This document shows, piece after piece, positions 1-11,034 of a stretch of DNA of 64,000 nucleotides (positions within the stretch are counted from its first letter, which is position 1; every line of letters begins with the position of its first letter). The stretch is taken from NCBI RefSeq assembly GCF_023159225.1, contig NC_063161.1:2344959-2408958 (forward strand). The letters run 5' to 3'. The stretch comes from Perognathus longimembris pacificus. Taxonomy: Eukaryota > Chordata > Mammalia > Rodentia > Heteromyidae. Both the position numbers and the translations under genes were made by a program. Below the pieces are notes generated by a model. That model searched no databases. It was not told the origin of the DNA and saw nothing but the letters and a program-made list of their open reading frames with translations.

Positions 1-244
1 AATATCATTTCGTGTCATCATTTCCACCGAAGGGTTTTAACGAATGGCTTCCCCCTGATGGGCTGGACACCTCGATCGCGCGGGCAAGGGTGTGATTTCG
101 GACTCTCGGCCCAGGAATTACACACCACAGATCTGTGAGCCATCCACATCTTGTTTTTCTCTGCTGGAACCTTGTGATGATAATGTACACAATGTACACA
201 TAATGTGCTACATAATGTACACACCCGGAGAGATGTTGTTGTGT

Positions 245-362
245 TGTGATTTGGGGGACAGGGTCTTGGCTATGTCGCAGAGCCTGGCCCTGAACTCGTG
301 ATTCTCCATCCTCTCCTTCCTGAATTCTGGGATGACAGGCTTGCTCTACCGCACGAGTGCGA
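245..362 (-). mobile_element. B1-like (7SL-derived) SINE, degraded
   Basis: Read on the minus strand this matches the general layout of a rodent B1 element. On the plus strand the order is a 'gggacagggtct' start, 'cctggccctgaactcgtg', then 'ctgggatgacaggc', which are the reverse complements of the usual B1 blocks. It is diverged and has no clear poly(A) or target-site duplication, so it is probably an old insertion. The assignment rests on motif order recognised by eye. Confidence 0.6.
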
Positions 363-2855
363 GATTACGTATATGCATTCGTATATGTGCAGACGTGCAT
401 GCCTTTCGTGCGTAGGTTTGTTTGTTAGACATTTGCTCATGGTGGGATGTTTACCTCACTTTTAAGCATCTACGAAGACACGGAGAAGGGCAGCGCACCT
501 TCTCGGGCCCTCCCCCTTGCTTTGAAAATTGAACACTGTCTGTCTGAGTCCTCTCCGAGAGCAAGGTTTGTTGCTGCGGCGTGTGAACAAAGAGGGTCCC
601 CGTGAACGCAGGACCCAGCTTGGCTCTGCGCTCAGTCCCAGTCTGTTGGTTCTTGGGGTCACCCTGCCCCGACAGGCGTCTGTCGTCTGTGTCCTCTCCA
701 CAGACATCCTCTGCTGCGTCCTGCGAGTCTTTCGGGCTTGTTCTGAGATCGAGTCTGAGATGGACGCGTTTCGTGCTTCCCTCTCGTGACCCGGTGCGTC
801 CAGGCACACACAGTGTTAGGGGACACTGGACAGAGGGACGGGCTGGGCCCAATCTCAACAGGCGAGGACCGTTTAACCGAGGCCCGGCGGGGGCCAGGCA
901 AGCTTCCCACAGGATCAGAGGTGGTGTGTGGAGGTGGAATTGGAGTTGGGTTTTTGTGGAGGCCGAGCAAGGAGACAGAAGTTACTGGGGAGGCGGGGGC
1001 TTCCAGTTAGGCTCACAGTGGAATGCGTGGAGCCTGACCTCGGTCGGATGACATGATACATGGAGTTCACCTCCCGAGAGCGCAGGCCGACGGAAACGAC
1101 AGCGCGGCCGTGGTCCCCAGCCCTGGCGACACCGGGAGCCGGCGGTGCTGAAGCCACAGGGACCCCGGGCCACCTCCGCTCCCCGAGTCCCCAGACAACA
1201 CCACGTGTGGCACCCCACGCCCAGGACAGGCCCCTGGAGGGGCTCTGCACCTCTACCTAAGTCCACCCCACCCACACCCACTGAGGGACGGTTCTGCCCG
1301 TGGGAAATTTTAAACACCCCACCTGTCAATCAGCGAAGAGGCGGCCGTACTTCATGTGGCTACAAGGTGAAATAGGACAAAGCAGTGACAACGAGTTCTG
1401 GATCTCAGAATACCAGTTGTTTTTTAAAAAAAAAAAAGAAAATTAAAAAGCCAATAAAATGCAAAGCCACGCTGGTAAATGTAAGACGGCACTCACAGTG
1501 TCACCGTGATCACTGTACACACATACACGCAGTCGTAAAAACAGGAAACGTGGATTGCAGACGTCAGAGGGGCCTGGTGGCCACAGGCCCGGGGCAAGCA
1601 GAGCGGAGAGCCCAGGGCCCGGGCCGGGCCTGGGCCGGGGTGCGGAGCGGAGGGAGGCGGAGGGCCGGCGGGGCCCGGGAGCGGCCCTGGCAAGGCAGGT
1701 GCCGGAGGAACGCAGGGCCTGCTCCGAGAACCCGCCGGACCGAAGGCCCGTCCCGCGCATCCCCGCAAGTGAAAATGCCGTCCAAGGAAGATGGATGGAG
1801 TTTACGACAGAAAAATAAAAAAAAAAAATTATCCTTGCAAAAACACTATAAATAACATTTAATAGCAAATGACAAATTTTACAAGGTAGAAACAGAGCGG
1901 ATGTGAGCAGAGAGGCCTGGGCTGGGCTAAGGGGCCCCTGGACGCAAAGGCAGGTCCCCCGGGAGGGCCTGGTGGGGACAGTGGCCCGGCCCCTCCCCCA
2001 CCCCGCCCGGCCCCCAGCACCTTTCCTGACCACCCCGATGACCAGGACGCCCCGGGGCGGCCGCTCTGAGGCGCCACGCACTGGTGAGGTCCCCGACGAG
2101 CCCCCCGCCCCCCCTTGGCGGAGCTTGGGTGGTCAGCTCCCCTCAGTCACATTCCCGGACGCCTTCTCTCTGGCCCTCGGGGGCCCCGGGGACCTCAGGC
2201 CACCAGCCAGGCCATCCCTGGGCTCCCGTCTGTGTCCAGCCTGAGACGCCAAGGGAGTCAGCCCACGCCGGAGCCCGCCGCCCCCCTCCCCCCCCGGAAT
2301 CCTCCGGGCCAGGGCGGAGGCTGGAGTTCGAGGGGGCTCCCCTGCGGGACAGGCGGGTCAAGGAGAGGAAGCGAGGCGGGGCGAGAGATGAGGTTCACGG
2401 TCAGACTCCCGCAGGGCCCCGTTGAAAAGCCGAGCCCCTCGAGAGCCAACGCCATCCAGGCCAGGCTGGAAGCCCCCACGGGCCCTGAGCCCCCTGCTCT
2501 GCCTGTGTGAGCTGACTCGGGGTCACCCGCGTCACCCCCAGACTCAGCCAGCCCCAGACGGAGCAGTCCACACAAGCCGCCCTGTGTGGACCTGGGAACG
2601 TGGAGGGAGCGTGAGCATGGGCCGGGGACTCAGACGCGGGGGGGGGGGGGGGGGCGAGGACGATCCCCCACCACGGGAGTGCTGCCCAGCTCAGGCTTTG
2701 GGGAGCCCCCTCCCGAGGATGATACCACCGCCCAGTCGTACAGCTGAGGGGTGCCGGGGACAGGGCTGAGCGGGCACTCGCCCGCCGAGGGCCCTGCGTG
2801 ACGAGGGAGAGAGGCCCCCCCCCCAGAGACCCGGCAGGCGGCGGCCGAGCCGAGG
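363..2855. other. GC-rich unique sequence; no gene supported
   Basis: CpG-containing, GC-rich DNA from about 0.5 to 2.85 kb, with one AT-rich interruption at 1385-1890 (listed separately) and a 17-base poly(G) run at 2638-2654. Several open frames exist on both strands, but their translations are biased to Pro, Arg, Gly, Ala and Ser, as expected where stop codons are rare. None shows a domain I recognise. No splice-site pair or repeat family could be supported. Confidence 0.5.
1385..1890 (-). other. AT-rich blocks flanking a GC-rich core; possible 3'-UTR-like or regulatory sequence
   Basis: Two AT-rich blocks (1425-1475 and 1800-1890) bracket a very GC-rich core. On the minus strand they read as T-rich, low-complexity sequence with an ATTAAA (plus strand TTTAAT, near 1858) and TTTATTTTT-like motifs, reminiscent of a vertebrate 3'-UTR. 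No upstream minus-strand coding exon could be recognised. A conserved non-coding element is an equal alternative. Confidence 0.2.
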
Positions 2856-3160
2856 GAATACAAATCCGCCACTTCCCCTCACTAGAAGGAAGAGTTTGTG
2901 TAAACTCAATTGTCAGGGCACTAAGAATCCAATGCTTCTCAGCAGGTCGGTCCTCAGGGCTCCATCTGTAAAACAAATGCCTGTCATGTGTGTGAAGTCC
3001 CCCACCGGGGTAAATAAATTATCCGGGCTCACCGAGGCCGCACCTTCCCACCAGCGCAGTAGCCCTTGCTTTGCATATCAAAGCCCCCCTCGCGTCTAGG
3101 AGGACGAATCCAGACTTTCTGACTGAGCTTTGCCTTTTTTATGTTGTTCTCCAGTGTGAA
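2856..3160. other. AT-rich island, candidate conserved non-coding element
   Basis: Composition drops sharply from the GC-rich flanks into non-repetitive sequence with 'aataaattatcc', 'ctcaattgtcag' and 'tttgcatatcaaag'. No interspersed-repeat signature is visible. The contrast is typical of conserved enhancers in GC-rich DNA, but conservation itself is not visible here. Confidence 0.3.
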
Positions 3161-5049
3161 GGCCAGCAGGGGTAGAGAGAGAGGCCGGTCCCGCTCTGCC
3201 CTGCCCCGTTCCAGCCTCCCCCGCTGCTGAGTACACCTGCCCCGTGCCCCACCCACCCCCGTGGGGAGGGGGAGACCGCCCAGCCCTGCAGACCTGGCTG
3301 CCCGGCCTTCCCGGGCTCCACCTCCCCACGCCCAAAGTGCTGTCTAAGAGGTCAATCACACGGAGCCATCCCCAGACATCGGCTGGCCACCGCCGGCCAC
3401 CTGTCCCCTGCCAGGGACGCCCCGTGCCTCAGCCCCACTCTTCGGGACCCCTCCTCGGAGGGCATGACCCTGCGTTGGCGTGTTCGGTAAGAAAAGAAAG
3501 AGTTTGCCAAGGACTGTGGTTCCCTCTGCTGCGGGGAGCCCACCGCGTCTTGTCCCCGACCTCTTGCTGCCTGTCTCTTGGGACTAGATGGCCACCGTGG
3601 GCGGGAGACCTCATTCCTCCGAGACCCCTTCCATGGCCCCCGGAACAAAGGAGCCAGCCAGGCCTGGATTCGAACCTTTGACTCCGTGACCCAAAGCAAA
3701 TCCGTCCTCCTCATCCTGGGGCTCGGGTGGCTCTAGTGACAGAAAGCTTGGGAACACGGAAAGCGGGGTACCGGAAGTGGGGGCCCCGTTGTGACTTGGC
3801 CTGGCGACGTGGTTCAGAGGCCTTGGAAAGTCATTTGTGCGAAGAAATCTGGAAAAGTTTGGATGAGCAGACTAGAGAAAGCCTAGAATGTTCTACGTGG
3901 GGCCTGATGGAGATTCTGACCAGAGCCAGGAAGAGCGGGACGCTGACAGGAAGGAAGGAAGACTGGGGCCTTGGACGAGAGGCTGCGTGCCATTTCCCCC
4001 GGGGCGAAGGACCTGGCTGCCTTTTGTCCCCAGCCTGAGACATCCAGGGGGGCCCGGGTGAAAGAGGAAGGCGAAGTATCTGGCAGAGGAAATGTCAAGA
4101 CAACACGACTCTCATGTGGCGCGGGGGCTGCTGGCAGCTTCTAGCAAGGTTTATGGGGGGAAATGGAAGCAAAGAGCAGAGTGGAAAGGGTCTTAAAACT
4201 TGCAGTTTGGGGGTCAAAAGAAGAGAATGCAAAGTCGGGACAGAGAGAGGCATTGTTTTTGCAGAGATTCGTGCCGTACAAAGCAGTCCGACACTTTGTA
4301 CTGGCACAACAGGAAAGACGCTGTGAGGTTATCGCGGGCATGAGCAAGACCCCACCCACCACGCAGGCTGCCGCGCTGTGGAACTGCACACTCATCTTAA
4401 CGACTTTCTCTCCAGAACAAAGCTGTGGTGGCACTCCACTCAGGAGGGTGTGCCGAGAGCCGCTTCCTTTCACGGTGGGCCGGCTCCCAGAGGGCCCCGC
4501 AGCCAGGGAGGAGGAGGCTCAGCTTGCTCTAGCAGGTGTCAGACGTCTGGGACCATCCACATCGTTAGGAGAATGGAGGAGCACGGAAAGGGATTTCAAC
4601 AGGCCCTTCCAGGGTTGCTCTGGGGTAAATTTGGGACCAGGCTTACATGGGGTCTGAGCAAGGAGGCAGAGGTTAATGGAAGCACCACTGGGTCTGGGAA
4701 GCTGGTGGCTTTTCCTGGAGCCCACCGTGGACCGTTTACAGCTGGGCTCGGGTGAACTGCCCTGCCTGCACATCAGAGCAGGTGCACACATACCTGGGGT
4801 TCTGCCTGGTGTCTGTAGGCGCCTGGGGCAAAGGGGTGGGGGTCAGTCCTCCACACATGATGCCAGTCTTGAAGATATACAGAAGGCCGGAGCCAGCCAC
4901 GGAGCCCCAGAGGATTCCGCCCAGACTTCAAAGGAGGCCTGGAGGCCGGGCAGTGTGTGTTGGGATCCAGCCGGCAGCCCGAAGAGGACAACGTGAGGCT
5001 CTGAGCGTGGACACCTCCAAGTTACAGATGCCAGGCCCTCTTTTTCAAG
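3161..5049. other. Unique sequence, no gene supported
   Basis: Mixed composition. 3640-3710 has a weak MIR-like phrase ('ggattcgaacctttgactccgtgaccc'), too short to call. 4560-4690 shares a diverged phrase with 840-1000 ('ctcaacaggc' / 'ttcaacaggc', then 'gagcaaggaggcagaggtta' / 'gagcaaggagacagaagtta'), so both may be remnants of one old repeat that I cannot name. Open frames here have no recognisable domains. Confidence 0.35.
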
Positions 5050-5672
5050 GAAAGGGCCAGAGGCCACGGGGACAGGGCCACCCAGGAGAGAGGCCACGGG
5101 GGCAGGGCCACCCAGGAGAGAGGCCACGGGGGACAGGGCCACCCAGGAGAGAGGCCCACACAGGGGCAGGGCCACCCAGGAGAGAGGCCACGGGGGACAG
5201 GGCCACCCAGGAGAGAGGCCACGGGGGCAGGGCCACCAAGGAGAGAGGCCACGGAGCAGGGCCACCCAGGAGAGAGGCCACGGGGACAGGGCCACCCAGG
5301 AGAGAGGCCACGGGGACAGGGCCACCCAGGAGAGAGGCCACGGGGACAGGGCCACCCAGGAGAGAGGCCCACACAGGGGCAGGGCCACCCAGGAGAGAGG
5401 CCATGGGGACAGGGCCACCCAGGAGAGAGGCCACGGGGGCAGGGCCACCCAGGAGAGAGGCCACGGGGCAGGGCCACCCAGGAGAGAGGCCACGGGGCAG
5501 GGCCACCCAGGAGAGAGGCCACGGGGACAGGGCCACCCAGGAGAGAGGCCACGGGGGCAGGGCCACCCAGGAGAGAGGCCACGGGGCAGGGCCACCCAGG
5601 AGAGAGGCCACGGGGCAGGGCCACCCAGGAGAGGGCCACGGGGCAGGGCCACCCAGGAGAGGGCCATGGGGG
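5050..5672. repeat. Minisatellite, 28-30 bp G-rich unit, about 21 copies
   Basis: Unit is approximately 'ggccacccaggagag' followed by 'aggccacggggacag'. Length variation is mostly in the run of G before 'cag' (28, 29 or 30 bp). Some copies carry 'cccacacaggggcag' in place of 'cacggggacag'. Both strands are open over long stretches, giving low-complexity translations (e.g. GPPRREATG; PGWPCPRGLS). These are repeat artefacts, not proteins. The GGGGCAGGG-type core resembles classic hypervariable minisatellites. Confidence 0.95.
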
Positions 5673-6110
5673 TACGTTTGTGGTGGCACGCGGCTCAGAA
5701 GGGACGGTGGGCTTGGACTTGTGGGGCGTCCTGGCACCGCCATGCCCTTGGGGACTCCCGGAGATGGACGGAACAACGGCCATGAGCCGTGAGTGCCGAG
5801 GCCTGGATGCCACAGTCCCACCCAAAATGCCTCCCTACGCCCCGCGTGCCACGGCCTCGGTCCCCGGAGGGCGGGGCCACTTGGGGAGGGGCCGGCAAGT
5901 TTTGGAGGTGGGCTTCCCCTGGAAGTCGGTCCCTGACGGTGTCCTTGAAGAATGGCACGCCGGGGCACAGGGAGGGCGCGCGAGGAGAGCGGTGGCCGGC
6001 TGCCACTGGGAGGGGACGTGGCCTTGGTCCCCCAGGACCCGCCAGCCGCTGCCGGGCCAGGAAGGAGCCGGCGGCCTTGGATTTAACATCTCGCTGCACA
6101 GCCTCCCTTG
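5673..6110. other. GC-rich unique sequence
   Basis: CpG-containing unique DNA between the 29-bp minisatellite and an AT-rich patch. No repeat family, exon or regulatory motif could be supported. Confidence 0.4.
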
Positions 6111-6300
6111 CGAGGGAGATAAATAAATAATAAATAAATAAATAAAGCCCGCTCTCCTGCTGGCCAGCTCCTGCAGGCGGAAATGGATTATTTTCTTTGC
6201 CCAGTGCCCAATCTCTGTGCTTATTGAAAAGCATCTATCTGCAGCGGTGGGGATTTTTACGCTCATTGGCGAGGCTGGTCCCCTCAGGAAGCATCTTTCT
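6111..6300. other. AT-rich island with (AAAT)n; candidate non-coding element
   Basis: A short (AAAT/AATAAA)n stretch at about 6119-6147 is followed by non-repetitive sequence containing 'aaatggattattttctttg' and 'tgcttattgaaaagcatct'. The second part has the look of a conserved enhancer, but that is unproven. Confidence 0.3.
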
Positions 6301-6828
6301 TCCTTTGAACAGCCCGGCTCTCTCTACAGGGGTCTGCCGGGCCTCTTTATTTGCTGCCGGGCATTTTTCTTCCCTGAAATGAGGGCCTGGCCAGCAAGGC
6401 TCCCAGAACGCCAAAGGCTGTTGGTCCAGAGTACTTCCAGAGCCATCCTCTGTCCTTGGGGAGCTTTTGTCTCTCACAAAGGTCAAGGCGGCCCAACTGC
6501 AGCACCGGGGCGGGCATGCCCCTGCTAACTGCAGGCCCCAGCTCCAGCTGCTGGGGGAAGAGGGCCCAGAGGCTCCGGTTCCGGAAGGAAGGACGAGAGA
6601 GCTGGCAGGGTGGCTGATCTTCCCCTTGCCCGTCACGGAGGACAGGGCAGATCTGGCCTTGAACTCCCAGCTCCTCCCAGCCCTCGCTGGACCTGTACCG
6701 ATGGCTCCGTGGTGATGTTCAGGGTGAAGGTCAGCCAGGTGTCTGGGTCACTGGGGACACAAGCATGGAGGTGAGCTGTGAGGAGGTGTTTCAGACCTAC
6801 GAGGGCCAGGGTTGTTCGTGCTCCCCAC
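6301..6828. other. Unique sequence before the ERV1-like LTR
   Basis: Moderately GC-rich DNA without a recognisable repeat or exon. Its last four bases (CCAC, 6825-6828) form the left target-site duplication of the LTR that follows. Confidence 0.4.
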
Positions 6829-7144
6829 TGAAGTGCCAGACTTTGAAGTCAGGCCCCATTTTACCACGTGAACCCCATTTTAGAATCGAACCCTGAGCCA
6901 ATCAGATTTGTACCCGTGTCCTAATCTTGCTTGCTTGAACACCTGATTGTTGTAACCTTATTCTTTGCCTTTATAAGCCCTGTGGAATCGCAGCTCGGGG
7001 CTCCCTCCTAACCTCCGCCGTGTCGGTGGGTAGGACGAGGCCCGAGTCGCAGCTCGCTGAATAAAGCCTTGCCTTGCTTTTGCATTTCGGAACGTCTGAG
7101 TCTCGGTGGTCTTCTTGGTGGTGGTTTTGCGACTTGGCACAACA
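6829..7144 (+). mobile_element. Solo LTR of an ERV1-like (gammaretroviral) endogenous retrovirus
   Basis: A 316-bp element starts TGAAG, ends CAACA, and is flanked by a perfect 4-bp duplication CCAC (6825-6828 and 7145-7148). Inside, in order, are a CCAAT box (6898-6902), a TATA-like TTATAA (6971-6976), and a poly(A) signal AATAAA (7060-7065) followed by a T/G-rich tail. That is the U3-R-U5 layout of a gammaretroviral LTR. No primer-binding site or viral genes follow, so this is a solo LTR left by LTR-LTR recombination. Class II or III is less likely given the 4-bp duplication and motif layout. Confidence 0.85.
6898..7065 (+). promoter_or_regulatory. LTR promoter and poly(A) signals
   Basis: CCAAT (6898-6902), TTATAA (6971-6976) and AATAAA (7060-7065) lie in the right order and at plausible spacing. 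All three match consensus, so the LTR could in principle still start or end transcripts. Activity is not shown by the sequence. Confidence 0.6.
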
Positions 7145-7148
7145 CCAC

Positions 7149-7500
7149 CTCGACGGAGTTGCTCAGAGGCGGTGCAGGCAACTGAACCTCGTCCAGCAGA
7201 GGTCCAGAAAGCTCAGTCTGCCCGTGGAATTTAAAGTGCACGGGGCCGGCCAGACTCACCACGTGGCTAGAAGGAGTCTGAGCGGGCCTTGGTGCGGCGG
7301 CCTCGCTGAGAGCACCAATGCGCGCGTGCCTTGAAGAAGCATGGCTTCCTCCCCTCCCCGGTGTTCTCAGCAGCAGCCTGAGCTCAGAGACCCTCCGGCA
7401 CCCGGGATCACACAGCCTGGGGAGACTCGAGGCCCCAGTCCTCAGCCTCCTGTGCGGGGTCCCGTGACCCCCCCCCCCGTGCCACGCCACCAGCGGGCGA
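7149..7500. other. Unique GC-rich sequence after the LTR
   Basis: No retroviral primer-binding site or gag-like frame follows the LTR, which supports the solo state. Nothing else is recognisable. Confidence 0.4.
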
Positions 7501-7504
7501 ACAG

Positions 7505-7850
7505 GCTCGCAGGTGACAAACTAAACGCCGTAATTAGCGTTTCTTATAGCCTTACCTCATACACCCGGGGCAATGAACAGAGCCATAAAGGGATAGAACA
7601 GCAATTGGATCTGGGAAATATGGCACGTTTTAGAATAGTTTACGAGTTAAACAAAAAGAAAACTCTCGCCTTCCATCACGGGGTATTGAGCAACGCTCCT
7701 ACGGCGGCGTGGATTGTAAAGCATTATTGAGCCGCTCCTGTAATGTAAAGTCGACAAGATGGACATAATTAAAAACAATTGATTCAATATTTTTATGATT
7801 TTTTTTAACCAAACCTCAGGGTAAGAATATAAAGTAGTCATAATGGGAAG
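7505..7850. other. AT-rich island, strong candidate conserved non-coding element
   Basis: About 340 bp of non-repetitive, AT-rich sequence inside GC-rich DNA. It carries homeodomain-type cores ('gtaattagcg', 'cataattaaaaac'), 'caattgattcaat' and 'gtaaagcattattgagc'. No transposon signature or tandem structure is visible. Such islands commonly turn out to be developmental enhancers. Decisive test: alignment to other mammals. Confidence 0.45.
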
Positions 7851-10800
7851 ATGGCAGACATGGAGTGACCTGAACCTAGATGACCGTCGTGACAATGCAA
7901 CCAGCACCAGCGGGGGGGGGGGGGAGTGAGAGGGGAGGGGACAATGCCGCAGGGGAGGGGTGACCGCACGTTCAGCGAGGGGCCACACTCCAGGGCCCAG
8001 GGCCACGCCAGGAGCCCCCAGTGTGGCAGGAGGCGGCGGGGAAAGAACATGGGAAAGAGCAGGGCAGACACGGCCACGGCTCCGGCGGCCTCACCTGTGC
8101 CATCATCAACAGCAAGGACCCCGGTGTCGGCGTGAGCCGGTCCCTGCGGCAGAGCCGGGGGGGGGGGGTGGGGAGGTGGCCCACGCCCATGCTCAAGGGC
8201 CCACGATGCGGTCCCTGCATGTGCCAGAACAAGGGCAGGCCATGCTGGGGGGGCAGGGGGGGCCGGGGGCAGAAGAGTGGAGCCACGTAGGGCGGTAAAG
8301 ATGTCATCACGTTGGGAGCTAAAGTTGTACTCAATCAAGTGGCCACTGCTCTCGAGCCCTGCCGGATACGCAAGCATCCAGCCATTTGGAAACGGCACAG
8401 GGTGACGGCCAAGGCCACCGCCGCCACTGACATGACACCTGACCTTTGCCACGACAGGCAGGTGACACCACCCCAGTCCTCTGCCCGCTGGCCAGAGCCA
8501 GTGTGGAAGCAGGAAGCTAGGCAAAACGGAAACGGCATATTGGTGTGTCCAGGCTGGGTGAGAAAGAAACAAGAGATTGCGGGGGGGGGGGGGTAATGGA
8601 AAACAAAGAAAGCCCCCAGATCCCCTGTCCCAGATTTCCCCAGACCACAGCGTGCTGACAACCTCAACAAGCAGGTCTCCACGGTGGAAAATAAAGTCAG
8701 CGGCTGTCCACTGGCAAGACAAGGCGTCTGACCCCGAGTGACAAGTTGCTTACACAGTGATTTAGCAGCTTACCGATGTGACAGTTGTAAGGTTCGTGCA
8801 CTTGGAAGTTCCCTGGACACACAAGGCAAACCGGGTGTCGGAAGGGGGCCCGGCCGCGGAGGAAAGGATGAAAAGCACATGCGAGAAAACAGAACGGTGG
8901 AGGCAAACCCTCGTTGAAGATGCCTTCGCTCCCCCAACGTGCATCATTTAGAATCGCCCAATAGAAGAGAACAAAACGTAGGCGAAGGAACCCTGCACAC
9001 CCCATAGTCCTTAGCCAGTAAGGAACCAGGGGATGGATTGGGCACTGGGAACTCCGTTCCTTGCCGTAACTTCTCAAACGCATGCCTGCCCATCGGCCCC
9101 CGATCTTGCAAGACTGTCATCAAAGTCTTACTTCATCAGCAGCATTTGCCCACAGTACTGCCACTAGCCCTCCGCCCCGCCCCAGGCCGCCCTGCCTTTG
9201 CGGGTGGCTCCTCTGGGGGGTCCCTGGGCCTGGCGCTGCGATGGACTCTGGGCCGCAGGGGGATGGGCCACTCCAGTCCTCCCTTCGGGACTTCAGGCAC
9301 CTCCGCCACACCGCTGATCACGTGCCCGCAGGACCCCTGATGGGGTCAAGGTCACTGACTGTCCTAAAAGCAGAGGCTGAGGCTGGCTCCCCCTCCAAGG
9401 GCGCCCCAGGGGCCTGGGACCCCGGCTCCAGTGGTGGGCTGGGAGGCGGAAGCGGGGGGCATGGACTGTGCGCAGGGGGTGGGAAGTAGCCGGGAGATGC
9501 TGGAGTCGGCCTCGGGCGCTCGCTGTCCACCGTCCAGGCAAGGGCGCGGGCAGAGAGGCCGGACGTGGCCACCATGTTCACACTTGACTCGGTGGCTGAT
9601 GGGGTGCAGCCTGGTTTCACCGCTGTCGCGAGGGAAATGGGTTTACTTTCCTAACCGTAGCTCCCAGCAGAGCACGAAGGAGCCTCGCGTCTACCCCCCT
9701 GCGTGCCTCTACTGTGCACACGCCCGTGACCACCGGGGTACACAAGAGGGCTCAGCCCAGGCTGACGGCAAACCCTCCCCTGGGCTGGGCTGGGCGGTGA
9801 GGCCCTCGGGTAGACAGTCCCAGAGGGCAAAGCAGAAAACCAAGCACAGGGTGGAGATGAGGCAGGTTGACAAAGAAGAGCCGTGCAGAGCCTGGGCTCA
9901 GGGGGTCAGGGGGCTTCCGGGGTGGGGGGAGGGCTGGATCACCCCTTCATCTTTGTGCTGGCTCTCTGGGTGGCCTACTGCCCCCCAACTAGGCTACCGT
10001 CTCCACAAGGGCAGGGGTGCGGCCAGGCGGGTCCCAGCACTGCGCAGGGGAATGAGTCCCTGGGAGCTTGGTTCTCCTCCCTGCACAGGTGGGGCGGCCC
10101 CTGAGCCCCAGCATCCGTGCACCGGTTCTTCCTCCCCCACCCTGACAGCCCGAGCCCCAAGACAAACACCCTGAGCCACGGGCTGCCCCACCCCCCCACC
10201 CGCCCAGGCAGGGAGCACCGGCCAGGCCCGCACTGCGAGGCACCGCCCCCCTCCTGGCTGGGCCAGCAGAGCCCGGGGGCTTTCTCTGGGTGACTGGGAT
10301 CTAGGGGGGTCTCGCGCGGCTTCTCCCCCTCACCTCGGGGTCCCTCCACTGGGGCCTGGGCCCGCCCCTTCCGGCTTCCGGCTCTCACAGGGCCCGCCCC
10401 GCCGGCGAGTTCAGCCGGCACCGCCTCTCCTGGCTCTCTGCATCTGCAGACAAGGGGTGCGGAGCTGTGGGACCAGAAGATGGAAGCATTGACGGTGGAG
10501 AGAGAACGCACGGGCTCCCCAAGCTGAGCGGGAGTGGGGGATGCCCGGGGAAACTGAGGCATGGAGCAGAAAGGTGAGGTCCCCACTTCCCTCACCCCAC
10601 AGCCTACGGAGACGCAGAGCTCCGTCCAGCCCTGTGTCGGGAGACCGAAGACCGCACGGCCCTCCCGCCCCGACGGAGACCTGGGGAGCGCGGCGTGCCG
10701 GGGCCTCGGAGGGCGCAGCCCACGGCGGGGCTGCCAGTCGCGCTCGGGGCGCCGGGCTGCGGGCCCCCGGTGATTGCCTCCTCCGCCGTGGCCCCCCGCG

Positions 10801-11034
10801 GGGCCAGAGGGGCCTGGATTGATGGGTGTGATTTAACCTCATCAAGGACGCCAGGCCGGGGGACCCCAGGAGACGGGGACGAAGACGAAACCGCCACTCA
10901 CACGACATTTCCCACTCACGGAGACGCTGCCCCCCGGCCGCTCCACCCCGCCGCGGAGCCCGCGGCCGCACAAGACGTCTGTGCAACCCCGCACGCCTGG
11001 CCGGGGCCTGCTGCCGTCCGTCACGGAGGCCCCC
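7851..11034. other. GC-rich unique sequence with poly(G) tracts
   Basis: GC-rich DNA with unusually many G-runs (about 7912-7924, 8159-8169, 8580-8592). Open frames on both strands lack recognisable domains. 8700-9130 is less GC-rich and shows no repeat signature. Nothing could be called as an exon. Confidence 0.4.

Noticed and set aside
4752..5968. Long open frames on both strands across the 29-bp array
   Set aside because: Low-complexity translations from a tandem repeat, open on both strands at once. No coding signature.
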